Origin: an uncultured Pseudomonadota bacterium
Lineage (GTDB): Bacteria > Myxococcota_A > Polyangia > HGW-17
Direction of reading: 5' to 3'
Assembly: GCA_938004375.1 (NCBI GenBank)
Contig: CALKWH010000116.1
Location: 1-36,490, forward strand
Length of the DNA stretch: 36,490 bases
The position numbers were made by a program, and so were the translations under genes. Positions 15,057 to 23,746 of the stretch are shown here, in pieces; position 1 is the stretch's first letter, and each line of letters begins with the position of its first letter. A model generated the notes under the pieces. The model was not told the origin of the DNA. It ran no database searches and was given only the letters and a program-made list of their open reading frames with translations.

Positions 15057-16208
15057 GTGGAGAACCACCACATCGGAAACAACCTGCGGCGCCTGCGCCA
15101 CGCGAAGGCGCTCACCCAGGAGTACGTCGCCGACAAGGCCGGAATCACCCGCGCCGCGTACCGCAACATCGAGGCGGGCCGGTCCGAGCCGCGCGTCGGT
15201 ACGCTCCAGTCCATCGCCTGCGCCATGGACGTCAACATCCAGTATCTCGTTGAACCGGCGCGCAGCCTCCAGGCCGTCCGGTTTCGCTCTCTCAAACGGC
15301 TGCGCAGCCGTGAGCAGATTCTGGTCGATGTGGCGCGCTGGCTCGGCGACTTCAACGAGCTGGAGAACGCCCTCGATGACCATGTGGTCAATCAACTCGT
15401 CTCGTTTACTGTCAACGAGCAGCCGGGCGCGGACCGGGCCGTCCTCGCAGCAGCGCTCCTGCGCGAGCACTTTGGAATCGGAGCGGATGAACCGATCCGC
15501 GACCTTTGCGGGCTGCTCGAGGCGCAGGGTATCAAGGTCGGCTCGGTCCCCATCGCCTCTCACGATTTCTTCGGGCTCTCGGTGGCCGGCGCCGATGGGG
15601 GACCGGCCGTGGTCGTCAACACGTGGGAGCGCATCTCGGTGGAGCGCTGGATCTTCACGGCCGCCCACGAGCTTGGCCACCTCGTCCTGCACCTAGCCGA
15701 TTATGACGTGGGCAGCACCGCCGAGCCAGAAGAGCACGAGAAAGAGGCCAACGCCTTCGCGGCAGCCTTTCTGATGCCCGAGCCCGCGTTTTGCAGGGCG
15801 TGGGACGAGACCTATGGGCTTTCGCTCCTGGACCGCGTGCTCAAGGTCAAGCGCATCTTTCGGGTGAGCTACCGCACCGTGCTGAATCGCCTCTCGGGCG
15901 GCGGCGTGGTTCAAGGAAACATCTGGGTGCGGTTCCAGCAGGACTATCAGCGGCGCCACGGCCGCACCCTGTTGCGCGTGGATGAGCCCGAGGCGCTCGC
16001 CATCGACGCCTTCCGCGCCGGCTTCCCCGAATACCTGGCGGCCACCGAGCCCGAGCACCTCTCGCGGGTGGATTTCCCCGGCGACCGGCTCTCGCGGCTG
16101 GTCCGCAAAGCCGTCGAACACGAGAAGATCAGCCTCGGCCGTGCCGCCGAGATCCTGCGAATCTCCCTTCAGGAGATGCGGGACCTCGCCGCCACGTGGG
16201 TCGGGTAG
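15057..16208 (+). CDS. XRE-family regulator with ImmA/IrrE metallopeptidase domain
   Basis: A 383-residue fusion. Residues 1-65 are an XRE/Cro helix-turn-helix (NNLRRLRHAKALTQEYVADKAGITRAAYR). The second half is an ImmA/IrrE-type zinc peptidase with AAHELGHLVLH (HExxH at about residue 203) and the downstream E-x-x-A-N-x-F-A-A-A-F-L-M-P block that supplies the third ligand. In this class the peptidase domain commonly cleaves a repressor or antitoxin after a stress signal. The start is a GTG at 15057 placed six bases after AAGGAGG; an upstream ATG would ignore this site. Three bases separate the stop from the PIN-domain gene, so the two form a bicistron resembling a toxin-antitoxin pair, probably autorepressed through the palindrome at 15003. 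Confidence 0.88.
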   Translation: MENHHIGNNLRRLRHAKALTQEYVADKAGITRAAYRNIEAGRSEPRVGTLQSIACAMDVNIQYLVEPARSLQAVRFRSLKRLRSREQILVDVARWLGDFNELENALDDHVVNQLVSFTVNEQPGADRAVLAAALLREHFGIGADEPIRDLCGLLEAQGIKVGSVPIASHDFFGLSVAGADGGPAVVVNTWERISVERWIFTAAHELGHLVLHLADYDVGSTAEPEEHEKEANAFAAAFLMPEPAFCRAWDETYGLSLLDRVLKVKRIFRVSYRTVLNRLSGGGVVQGNIWVRFQQDYQRRHGRTLLRVDEPEALAIDAFRAGFPEYLAATEPEHLSRVDFPGDRLSRLVRKAVEHEKISLGRAAEILRISLQEMRDLAATWVG

Positions 16209-16211
16209 CTC

Positions 16212-16733
16212 ATGGATTCCAGCGTCACCTGGTTGCTCCTCGTCGATGCGAACGTCCTGATCGACTTTGTGAAGACCGAACGGTCGATCCTTCAACTGGC
16301 GGCCCGGCACCTGGGAGTGGTCTATGTATTGTCCACCGTGCTCGCCGAAGTGGATGGTCTGGATGCAGACGGCTGCGCCTGCCTCGGTATCCGTGTCTTT
16401 GAGCCTGAGCTCGCAGACATCCTAGCCGCTGCCCGGAAACGAGGCGCACTCTCGACCCAAGATCACCTGTGCCTGATTCTGGCTCGTAAGCAGGGATGGA
16501 CTTGCGTGACCAACGACGGTGCACTGCGCAAGGCGTGCCAACTCGAACAAGTGCCCGTGCTGTGGGGACTCCAGATGATGCTGGAGCTCGTACGAATGGG
16601 TCAACTTCCCGGCGCTGATGCGATCGCGGTGGCGAACGCCATCCATCGCATCAATCCTTTCCACATCACTGTCAGGATTGTTGCCAGATTCATCGAGGAA
16701 GTGGACGCGCTTTCCAACTCTGGAGAGCGGTGA
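16212..16733 (+). CDS. PIN-domain putative ribonuclease (toxin-like)
   Basis: A 173-residue PIN-like protein. The acidic residues expected of the Mg-dependent RNase fold are present in order: Asp12 in VDANVLID, Glu in VLAEVDGLD, Asp in STQDHLCLILARKQGW and Asp in VTNDGALRKA. PIN toxins cleave RNA and are usually neutralised by a partner encoded next to them, which here would be the XRE-ImmA/IrrE protein three bases upstream. The C-terminal 45 residues extend past the usual PIN core and may bind that partner. It starts at 16212 without a strong ribosome site of its own, implying translational coupling. The stop codon lies inside a perfect hairpin. Toxicity is inferred from family and arrangement. 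Confidence 0.78.
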   Translation: MDSSVTWLLLVDANVLIDFVKTERSILQLAARHLGVVYVLSTVLAEVDGLDADGCACLGIRVFEPELADILAAARKRGALSTQDHLCLILARKQGWTCVTNDGALRKACQLEQVPVLWGLQMMLELVRMGQLPGADAIAVANAIHRINPFHITVRIVARFIEEVDALSNSGER

Positions 16734-16884
16734 CGAAATTTGTTTCGTCAGCAGAATGTGTCTGCAGAGATAACTTGAACGTTTTCAAGCGTGTACCATG
16801 CTGGACCTCGTAACCGTTTCGGGTCAACTCTGCACGCAAGGAATGCAGTTTATCTCTGGTTCCGCATAGCTCTAGTGTGTTCAT
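16690..16884 (-). CDS. Possible small protein downstream of the HhH-GPD gene
   Basis: A 64-residue frame beginning MNTLELCGTRDKL on the same strand as the HhH-GPD gene and 62 bp after its stop. It overlaps the 3' end of the convergent PIN gene and the hairpin there. The ribosome site is weak. It has some alpha/beta character, but there is no recognised family and the overlap argues against it. Kept as a low-confidence candidate. Confidence 0.2.
   Translation of the reverse strand: MNTLELCGTRDKLHSLRAELTRNGYEVQHGTRLKTFKLSLQTHSADETNFVTALQSWKARPLPR
16731..16750 (+). terminator. Perfect hairpin at the end of the PIN gene
   Basis: TGACGAAA, loop TTTG, TTTCGTCA: an 8-bp perfect stem starting at the PIN-gene stop codon. 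It has no long U-tract, so it may be a weak or bidirectional terminator, or a 3' stability element. Confidence 0.5.
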
Positions 16885-16946
16885 GCGTTCTTTCCGACCA
16901 GGGGGATGGCAATCAGTTTTTTGAGGTGAAGAGAAAACCCAGGATC

Positions 16947-17672
16947 TCATTTGCTGGTTTGCAGGCTCGCGAATGCGCACGCATCAAACACGCAGGGATA
17001 CACCCCCACCTCCTGCAGGACCAGCTGGATTCCATCCTCTATGAAGCAATAGTATGCCTCATCGGCCAGGGCCGTCGGGCTCAACGGTACGGGGAAGTCC
17101 AGACTCCGCAGGACTTTCACGACTCGGCTGTCCAGGGGAATCTCGTACCGGGAGAAGCCCAGCCACTGGATGAAATTCCGTGACTGCTTGGGCCCAAAGC
17201 CTTGGAACGCGTCCCGGATGAAATTCGCGACCGCGCGTTCCTTCTTCACTGTGGTGTGGCTGGCCAGGGTGTCCAGTTGATGCAGCAGCGGGTCCCAGCC
17301 GTGGGCGCTCAACCAATCCACGGCATGCACCACCTCTTTGGCGATTTTTCCGTTCCAGCGCAGGCCATGCGCCGAGAGCGTCGTTCTCACGAATCTTGCC
17401 AAATCTCTCGATCTGCGGCAATGGGCGTGATCAAGCAGAGGGTGCCCGGACTCCAGGAATTTCTCCACCTGCGAGCTCGGCCCGGAGCGCTGCTGCGTCG
17501 TGAGCAGACAACCGACCAGCACCCGCCAGATCTCCGCCTGAGTGTGCATCACCCCGCGATGCTTGACGTTTCGTAAAATGCGCTCTTTCACCAGCTCGTG
17601 GCTTCGATGCTGCTCGATGAAATCCCGATAGCTCCGGCAGTCTTCCTTGGTGATGACCCAGCGAAAATCCAT
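16947..17672 (-). CDS. HhH-GPD-like DNA glycosylase/lyase family protein
   Basis: A 241-residue protein resembling the HhH-GPD superfamily (EndoIII/OGG-like base-excision enzymes). The segment FQGFGPKQSRNFIQWLGFSRYEIPLDSRVVKVL carries the hairpin G-F-G-P-K, with Lys at the position of the lyase lysine, and a P-L-D-S element matching the catalytic Asp. An earlier LVGCLLTTQQR matches the helical N-terminal core. The EndoIII iron-sulfur cysteine loop is absent, although the tail contains two Cys residues. The start at 17672 has AGGAGG about six bases upstream; earlier in-frame starts lack one. It stands alone, between a toxin-antitoxin-like pair and an HNH nuclease gene. It may repair damaged or modified bases, or act on modified phage DNA; the latter is inference. 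Confidence 0.7.
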   Translation of the reverse strand: MDFRWVITKEDCRSYRDFIEQHRSHELVKERILRNVKHRGVMHTQAEIWRVLVGCLLTTQQRSGPSSQVEKFLESGHPLLDHAHCRRSRDLARFVRTTLSAHGLRWNGKIAKEVVHAVDWLSAHGWDPLLHQLDTLASHTTVKKERAVANFIRDAFQGFGPKQSRNFIQWLGFSRYEIPLDSRVVKVLRSLDFPVPLSPTALADEAYYCFIEDGIQLVLQEVGVYPCVFDACAFASLQTSK

Positions 17673-18178
17673 GGCTTCGCCTCCTGGCTCCAGACTGCCG
17701 GCCATGATATCCGCCCGCGTCGAAAAGCACAACCATCCCCCGGACTAAATTTTCTAATTACTTTTTTCTATTCGTTACACTCGGAAATAATCCAATGATT
17801 TCAATGAACCCGGCTGCGCCAGATTCCAATTACATTGATAGCGCATTATTTGCCCTATTGACACCTTCCATCTTCTCCCCAATGCTGATGACGTTCCGTT
17901 TTCCCTCGTTCGGTGAGGTGCTCGTCCATGGTGACGTTGGTGACCTTCGAAAGCAGCAGAAACCGGCAACCGGTTGGAGTGGGTTGGTGGCGAGGGGTCT
18001 TCTTCGAAACCGACCAACCAAGGGAACGCGGTAATTCTCAATCAAGCTTTTCCAAGACGTGGTACGTTTTTCGAATTCCATATAAATCATTTACAAATAA
18101 TTTTATAGGGACTACTGTGACGAAGTATTCTTTTTCACAGATCCACAGTAACAAGGGTTGTAAATTAGGAGAAATGCA
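17673..18178. other. AT-rich intergenic region without a supported gene
   Basis: About 500 bp between the divergent HhH-GPD and HNH genes. Short frames exist on both strands, but none has a ribosome site or family resemblance. The one clear structure is GGTTGGT (17982-17988) pairing with ACCAACC (18013-18019). GC drops sharply from about 17740 on, suggesting recently acquired DNA. Confidence 0.5.
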
Positions 18179-18475
18179 ATGGCATATAAATACCCATTTA
18201 GTGTCATAGATGAAGAAAAAAAGAAAGTTGTGTGGAATAAGGGAAAGCGGATCACTCAAAACGGTAAGGAATATGATCCTGCTGTTTGGCGATGGGATAT
18301 TTGCGGAAACGTCATGAAATATTCAGAACATGGGAATACAAATTCTGAGCATGGCTGGGAAATAGATCATATTAAGCCCTCTGCTCTAGGTGGTAAAGAT
18401 ACGCTGGATAATCTTCAACCTCTTCAATGGGAAAATAATCGACGAAAAGAGGATACTTATCCGTGGTCATGCTAG
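18179..18475 (+). CDS. HNH endonuclease
   Basis: A 98-residue, very AT-rich gene with AGGAGA upstream of the start. The C-terminal half is a clear HNH/McrA-type nuclease: WEIDHIKPSALGG (catalytic D-H), then DNLQPLQWENNRRK (the N and final N/K positions). The usual pairs of zinc-binding Cys are not complete: one Cys (about residue 41) lies in WRWDICGNVM and one at the end. The protein is little more than the nuclease core, so target recognition may come from the N-terminal 50 residues or a partner. Its composition differs from both neighbours, and the sequence after the stop has attC-like features, consistent with a single-gene mobile cassette. Restriction of foreign DNA is a reasonable but unproven role. 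Confidence 0.82.
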   Translation: MAYKYPFSVIDEEKKKVVWNKGKRITQNGKEYDPAVWRWDICGNVMKYSEHGNTNSEHGWEIDHIKPSALGGKDTLDNLQPLQWENNRRKEDTYPWSC

Positions 18476-18486
18476 TTGTTTAATTC

Positions 18487-18574
18487 AAATAACTCGCTAT
18501 TAAACTTAGCCGGAAAAAAGATATGCGCCAATCGTTGCTATGCTTTCGGCGTTAAGTTACGCTTATTGTTAGGT
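18487..18574 (+). other. attC-like imperfect inverted repeat (possible integron cassette site)
   Basis: AACTTAGCCG (18503-18512) pairs with CGGC-GT-TAAGTT (18547-18558) with a two-base bulge, and the flanking AATAACTCGC/GCTTATTGTT can extend the stem. The right end, GTTAGGT (18568-18574), fits the GTTRRRY R' box, and the next gene starts 20 bp later. The left RYYYAAC box is not well preserved. No integrase gene is visible, so this is a tentative call. Confidence 0.35.
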
Positions 18575-18593
18575 GCACACAGAAAGATCTCCC

Positions 18594-20186
18594 ATGATAA
18601 AAGACACAATCCTTGAATCACCCGAAGTTATAAAACTCGAACTCCTGCTGGAAGAAGCGACCCGCTCGTCTAATGAAGGCGTACGTCGCTTCGTCGAGCC
18701 TGCTAGCGGAACTCTCGCTCGTGCAACATCGCGCAACCATCACCTTGTTTTCGGACGACGTGGCTCGGGAAAGTCGAGCCTGCTTCGGAAAGCAGCCCAA
18801 GATGTGACGGTCGACCGTCGTCCGATGGCGTTTGTTGACCTGGAATCATTCAAGGGGCACGAGTACCCGGATGTCCTGCTAAGCGTACTGATTGAGACTT
18901 TCAGCAGGTTTGCGGAATGGCTCGAAACCGCTGCGATTGCACCCGCTAACAAGACCTCGTTCTGGATGCGACTGTTCGGACGCAAACCTAGTCGTCCGCC
19001 CTTCGACAAGCCAACCGCGCAGAAGCTTTCGGAAGACCTTCGTACGGCGATCACCTCGTTGCGAGAAATCCTGTTCTCCGAAGACGAATCTCAGGTTGAA
19101 GTCGCTGTGGCAAGGAAAGTGGCGCAAAGCGATACTGCCTCAGCAGGGGTCGGATTGGCGATGGGAAGCTTGGACGTCAGCGTTAGCCAACAGGATTCGG
19201 CTGTGGAAGAGGTGTCTCGCCATGAGACGACTCGATTCACAAAGAACAAGCTCAACCATCTCCATCGTCACTTGATAGACTATCAGAACCTGTTCCGTCG
19301 AATGGTTGAACTTTCTGGAGGTGACGCTTTCCTTTTTCTCGACGACCTATACCACATTCCTCGACGCTACCAAGCCCAGGTTTTGGACTATTTTCATCGC
19401 GTGGCCAAGGGAAACAACCTGTGGATCAAAGTCGGCACGATCCGCCATCGTACACAGTGGTACGTGAATGGCGACCCGCCCATTGGTGTTAAGATCGGTG
19501 ACGACATCGCCGAAATCGACCTTGATCTCACGCTTGAGAAATTCAAGATCACCAGCGCCTTCCTAGAGAAGATACTCGACACGTTCCTGAAGGAGGCAGG
19601 CGTGGCTCGTAACGCATTTTTGGTGCGCGGCGCATTCGATAGGCTGGTGTTGGCAAGCGGTGGTGTCGCCCGAGATTTCCTTGGCCTGCTTCGTCGATCC
19701 ATTCTCATCGCGAGGGAACGTGGCAAGACTTCACGAGGAGAGAGGATAGGTGTTGAAGATGTGAATGGAGCTGCAGGTGAGTATGATGCTTCAAAGCGTG
19801 AGGAGTTGACACGCGACACACTGGACGACCGGCAGGCGCTTGAGGACGAATTCGCGCGAATTGGGCGATTCGTGAATCAGTATTCCAAAGCCAACGTCTT
19901 CCTGATGGATAAAAGCTTGCCCGATAAGGAATTGGAACCGATCGAGGAGTTGGTCGACTTGCGTCTCGTCCACCGCGTCCGCGGTAGTGTGACCGTCGCC
20001 GACAGGCCTGGCAAGAAATTCGAGGCCTTCATGCTCGATGTTAGTCAGTACACGGCCTCGAGGAAGCGGCGAGAACTGGAAATCATTGAGTTCTGGCGCG
20101 ACGACGCGGTTGATTCAATTCGTCGCGCCGGGCTCATATATAAACAATTTGATGGCACTAATATAATTACGAAGGGTGCAGACTAG
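18594..20186 (+). CDS. P-loop ATPase (AAA/STAND-like), defence-island type
   Basis: A 530-residue cytoplasmic ATPase. Walker A is GRRGSGKS (residues 54-61, Lys60) and Walker B is FLFLDDLYH (Asp250-Asp251). The roughly 190 residues between them are longer than in compact AAA domains and include a charged insertion. The C-terminal third looks helical, possibly winged-helix, and could be a sensor or partner-binding region. No nuclease or protease domain was recognised. ATG 18594 is preferred; an upstream GTG at 18573 lies inside the attC-like R' region. It is 230 bp upstream of hsdR on the same strand, with no strong feature between. It could be an independent ATPase-based defence gene or an accessory to the restriction locus; the sequence does not decide. 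Confidence 0.72.
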   Translation: MIKDTILESPEVIKLELLLEEATRSSNEGVRRFVEPASGTLARATSRNHHLVFGRRGSGKSSLLRKAAQDVTVDRRPMAFVDLESFKGHEYPDVLLSVLIETFSRFAEWLETAAIAPANKTSFWMRLFGRKPSRPPFDKPTAQKLSEDLRTAITSLREILFSEDESQVEVAVARKVAQSDTASAGVGLAMGSLDVSVSQQDSAVEEVSRHETTRFTKNKLNHLHRHLIDYQNLFRRMVELSGGDAFLFLDDLYHIPRRYQAQVLDYFHRVAKGNNLWIKVGTIRHRTQWYVNGDPPIGVKIGDDIAEIDLDLTLEKFKITSAFLEKILDTFLKEAGVARNAFLVRGAFDRLVLASGGVARDFLGLLRRSILIARERGKTSRGERIGVEDVNGAAGEYDASKREELTRDTLDDRQALEDEFARIGRFVNQYSKANVFLMDKSLPDKELEPIEELVDLRLVHRVRGSVTVADRPGKKFEAFMLDVSQYTASRKRRELEIIEFWRDDAVDSIRRAGLIYKQFDGTNIITKGAD

Positions 20187-20416
20187 TGGCTTTCGAGGGG
20201 AGGGGCCTAAAAGATGTTACACGCAACTATCGGCCGCCGTCAGTGGCCCGCGGATGAATGCCGGCGTTCCACATTCCAACTTCCCACTTCCCCGTCGAAT
20301 TACCCACGATAACCCTTCCCCACCAGACTCCAACATCAAACCCCTGAAACAAAGCCATCCACGCCCAACGGATTCCTTGGCGCAACCCATGCGATTCATG
20401 GTAAAAACCAACCACT

Positions 20417-23400
20417 ATGAAACGACCCTTTGAACCCCAGAACCCGCCTGCTGGAAAGACCTCGGTCGTTCGCGAAGACACCATCGAATACGGCTTCATC
20501 GGGAAACTGCAGGGCCTCAAATACGACTATCGGTCGGACATCACCGACCGGGCCTCGCTGGAGCGCAACTTCCGCGAGAAGTTCGAGGATCTGAACCGCG
20601 TTCGCCTGACTGACAGCGAGTTTGGCCGCCTGCTCGACGACATCGTGACCGACGATGTCTTCACCGCGGCCAAAAGACTGCGGGAAATCAATGCTTTTAC
20701 CCGCGATGACGGCACGCCGCTGAATTACACCCTCGTCAATATCAAAGACTGGTGCAAGAACCACTACGAGGTCGTCAATCAACTGCGAATCAACACCGAC
20801 AACAGCCACCATCGCTACGATGTGCTGCTGCTCATCAACGGCGTGCCCTGCGTCCAGATCGAGTTGAAGACCCTCGGCGTGAATCCGAAAAAAGCGATGG
20901 AGCAGATCGTCGAATACAAGCACGATCCCGGCAACGGCTACACCCGAACGCTGCTTTGCTTCCTCCAGCTCTTCATCGTCAGCAACCGCGACCGCACTTA
21001 CTATTTCGCCAACAACAATGCGCGCCACTTTGCCTTCCACGCGGACGAGCGTTTTCTGCCCGTCTATGAATTCGCCGACGAGGCGAACAAGAAAATCACC
21101 CACCTCGACGACTTCGCCGCCGTTTTCCTCCAGAAGTGCGCGTTGGGCAAAACCATCAGCCGCTACATGGTGCTCATCCAGAGCGAGCAGAAGCTCATGA
21201 TCATGCGGCCCTACCAGGTCTATGCCGTGCAGCAGATCGTGAAGTGCATCGAGGACGACGCGGGCAACGGTTTTATCTGGCACACCACCGGCAGCGGCAA
21301 GACGCTCACGTCGTTCAAGGCCGCCACGCTGCTGAAGCTCAACGAGCATATCCACAAGTGCCTCTTCGTCGTGGATCGCAAGGACCTGGATCGCCAGACC
21401 CGCGATGAGTTCAACCGCTTCCAGAAAGGCTGCGTCGAGGAAAACACCAACACCGCCGCGCTCGTGGATCGCCTGCGCTCCGAGGATTACGCCGACAAGG
21501 TCATCGTCACCACCATCCAGAAACTCGGCCTCGCGCTCGATGAAGACAGCGGGCGCAACCAGCAGCGCAAGCGCAACGACCAGCCCACGTTCAAACAACT
21601 GCTGGAGCCGCTGCGGGATCAGCGCATCGTATTCATCTTCGACGAATGCCATCGCTCCCAGTTTGGCGAGAATCACAAGGCCATCAAGGCGTTCTTCCCC
21701 AGAGCCCAACTCTTCGGTTTCACCGGCACGCCCATCTTCGAGACCAACGCCACGCTGCAGAAGATCGAGGACACCACGGCCTCCATGCGCACCACGGAGG
21801 ACCTCTTTCAGAAGCAGTTGCATGCCTATACCATCACCCACGCCATCGAGGATGGCAACGTCCTGCGCTTTCACGTCGATTACTTCAAGCCCAAGGAAGA
21901 TGCGGGCCAAAAGCCGCCCAAGCCCGGCGAAGGCATCGCCAAGAAGGCGGTCATCGAGGCCATCCTCGAGAAGCACGACGCCGCCACCGCCGGCCGCCGC
22001 TTCAACGCACTTTTCGCCACCGCATCGATCCAGGACGCCATCGAATACCATGGCTTGTTCAAATCCTTGCAGGCCGAAAAGCAGGCCGCCGAACCCGAGT
22101 TTCGGCCGTTGAACATCGCCTGCGTATTCTCTCCCCCCGCCGAGGGTAACCGGGACGTGCTCCAGATTCAGGAAGACCTGCCGCAGGAAAAGGCCGACAA
22201 CGCGCAGGACCCCGAGGGCAAGAAAGCCGCGCTGCAAGGCATCCTCGCCGACTATAACGCCCGCTACGGCACCCACCACACCCTGGGCGAGTTCGACCTG
22301 TACTACCAGGACGTGCAAAAACGCATCAAGGACCAAAAGTGGCCCCAGGCCGACTACCCCCACGCGCAGAAGATCGACATCACCATCGTGGTGGACATGC
22401 TGCTCACGGGCTTTGATTCTCCGTACCTCAACACGCTCTACGTGGACAAGAATCTCAAGCACCACGGCCTGATTCAGGCCTTCTCCCGCACCAATCGCAT
22501 ACTCAACGGCACCAAGCCGTATGGCAACATTCTCGACTTTCGCCAGCAGCAGGCCGAGGTCGATGCCGCCATCGCGCTTTTCTCGGGCGAGAAGACCGGC
22601 GACGAGGTGCGGGAGATCTGGTTGGTGGACAAAGCCCCGGTGGTCATCCGAAAGCTGGCGGCCGCCATGCACCAACTCGACGCCTTCATGAAGTTGCAGG
22701 ACCTGTCCACCTGTCCCGAAGACGTGCCCAACCTCAAGGGTGATGACGCCCGCGCCTGCTTCATCAACCACTTCAAGGAAGTTCAGCGCCTGAAGACCCA
22801 GCTCGACCAATACACCGACCTCACCGAGGAAGACAAAGCCGCCATCGAGCAGGTGCTGCCCAATGCGCAGCACCGCGGCTTCAAAGGCGCCTACCTGGAG
22901 ACCGCCCAACGCCTGCGGCAAAAGCGGAGCAAGGACCAAGGGGCCGATGCGCCCGGGGCCGGTGTCGTGGACCAGCTCGATTTCGAGTTCGTGCTGTTTG
23001 CCTCCGCCGTGATTGACTACGACTACATCATGGGGCTCATCGCCAAGTTCTCGGCCAAGGGGCCGGGCAAGTCGAAGATGACCCGGGAGCAACTCATTGG
23101 TTTGATCGGTTCGGACGCCAAGTTCATGGACGAGCGAGACGACATCGCCGCCTACATCGGCACGCTCCAGGCCGGCGAAGGCCTCAGTGAAAAAGCCATT
23201 CGCGACGGCTACATCCGCTTCAAGGCCGAGAAAAACGCCGCCGAAATCGCCGCCCTCGCCACCAAGCACGGCCTGGCCGCCGAGGCCCTGCAAGCCTTCG
23301 TGGACGGCATTTTCGAGCGCATGATCTTCGATGCGGAAACACTGGGCGACCTCTTTGCCCCGCTCGATCTTGGTTGGAAGGCCCGCAAAGATGCCGAGCT

Positions 23401-23485
23401 TGCCCTGATGGCGGATTTGTTTCCCCTCCTTACCAAACGCGCCCACGGCCGCGACATCTCAGGACTCAGCGCGTATGAATTATAA
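20417..23485 (+). CDS. Type I restriction enzyme R subunit (HsdR)
   Basis: A 1022-residue restriction/translocase subunit of full length. The N-terminal PD-(D/E)xK nuclease has RYDVLLLINGVPCVQIELKT (Asp about 135, E-x-K about 150). The SF2 motor follows with Walker A TTGSGKT (about residue 292), the DECH box in FIFDECHRSQFG and the TGTPIF motif. Later helicase motifs are visible in VVDMLLTGFDSPYLNTLYVDK and QAFSRTNRI. The C-terminal helical region for binding the methylase core is present. With HsdM and HsdS it cleaves unmodified DNA after ATP-driven translocation. The 230 bp upstream hold no gene, and the ribosome site is weak. No inactivating change was seen. Confidence 0.95.
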   Translation: MKRPFEPQNPPAGKTSVVREDTIEYGFIGKLQGLKYDYRSDITDRASLERNFREKFEDLNRVRLTDSEFGRLLDDIVTDDVFTAAKRLREINAFTRDDGTPLNYTLVNIKDWCKNHYEVVNQLRINTDNSHHRYDVLLLINGVPCVQIELKTLGVNPKKAMEQIVEYKHDPGNGYTRTLLCFLQLFIVSNRDRTYYFANNNARHFAFHADERFLPVYEFADEANKKITHLDDFAAVFLQKCALGKTISRYMVLIQSEQKLMIMRPYQVYAVQQIVKCIEDDAGNGFIWHTTGSGKTLTSFKAATLLKLNEHIHKCLFVVDRKDLDRQTRDEFNRFQKGCVEENTNTAALVDRLRSEDYADKVIVTTIQKLGLALDEDSGRNQQRKRNDQPTFKQLLEPLRDQRIVFIFDECHRSQFGENHKAIKAFFPRAQLFGFTGTPIFETNATLQKIEDTTASMRTTEDLFQKQLHAYTITHAIEDGNVLRFHVDYFKPKEDAGQKPPKPGEGIAKKAVIEAILEKHDAATAGRRFNALFATASIQDAIEYHGLFKSLQAEKQAAEPEFRPLNIACVFSPPAEGNRDVLQIQEDLPQEKADNAQDPEGKKAALQGILADYNARYGTHHTLGEFDLYYQDVQKRIKDQKWPQADYPHAQKIDITIVVDMLLTGFDSPYLNTLYVDKNLKHHGLIQAFSRTNRILNGTKPYGNILDFRQQQAEVDAAIALFSGEKTGDEVREIWLVDKAPVVIRKLAAAMHQLDAFMKLQDLSTCPEDVPNLKGDDARACFINHFKEVQRLKTQLDQYTDLTEEDKAAIEQVLPNAQHRGFKGAYLETAQRLRQKRSKDQGADAPGAGVVDQLDFEFVLFASAVIDYDYIMGLIAKFSAKGPGKSKMTREQLIGLIGSDAKFMDERDDIAAYIGTLQAGEGLSEKAIRDGYIRFKAEKNAAEIAALATKHGLAAEALQAFVDGIFERMIFDAETLGDLFAPLDLGWKARKDAELALMADLFPLLTKRAHGRDISGLSAYEL

Positions 23486-23503
23486 ACCATGAAAGGCTAA
23501 TCC

Positions 23504-23746
23504 ATGGAAACCAACCTGGTTCAACAACTCACCGCCACCTTTGAAGGCCACGCTCAGCAGACTGAAAACGGCATTGAATATTGGCTGGCCCGCGATCTTC
23601 AGCAGTTGCAAGGTTATGTGGAGTGGCGGAACTTCCACCAGGCCATTTCGAAAGCGAAAACCGCCTGCGAAGTCTCTGGCCATGCGGTTTCCGATCATTT
23701 TGTTGACGTCAACAAGAAGACCCCGGACACTCTGGAAGGCGTATGA
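23504..23746 (+). pseudogene. Truncated DinD-like (BRO-N type) protein
   Basis: An 80-residue frame matching the start of DinD-type proteins: ENGIEYWLARDLQQLQGYVEWRNF, then SGHAVSDHFVDV, followed by a stop where the family continues for about 200 more residues. Its own paralogue at 25265-26134 is full length and shows the same W-F/L-A-R-E/D-L-Q and Y-x-x-W-x-N-F signature, so this is best read as a broken copy. The last bases share an ATGA with the following small frame. Confidence 0.7.

Noticed and set aside
20396..23446. A 1016-residue open frame on the minus strand opposite hsdR
   Set aside because: It mirrors hsdR codon structure, gives a low-complexity Val/Gly/Leu/Asp-rich product with no family motifs, and hsdR on the plus strand is unmistakable.
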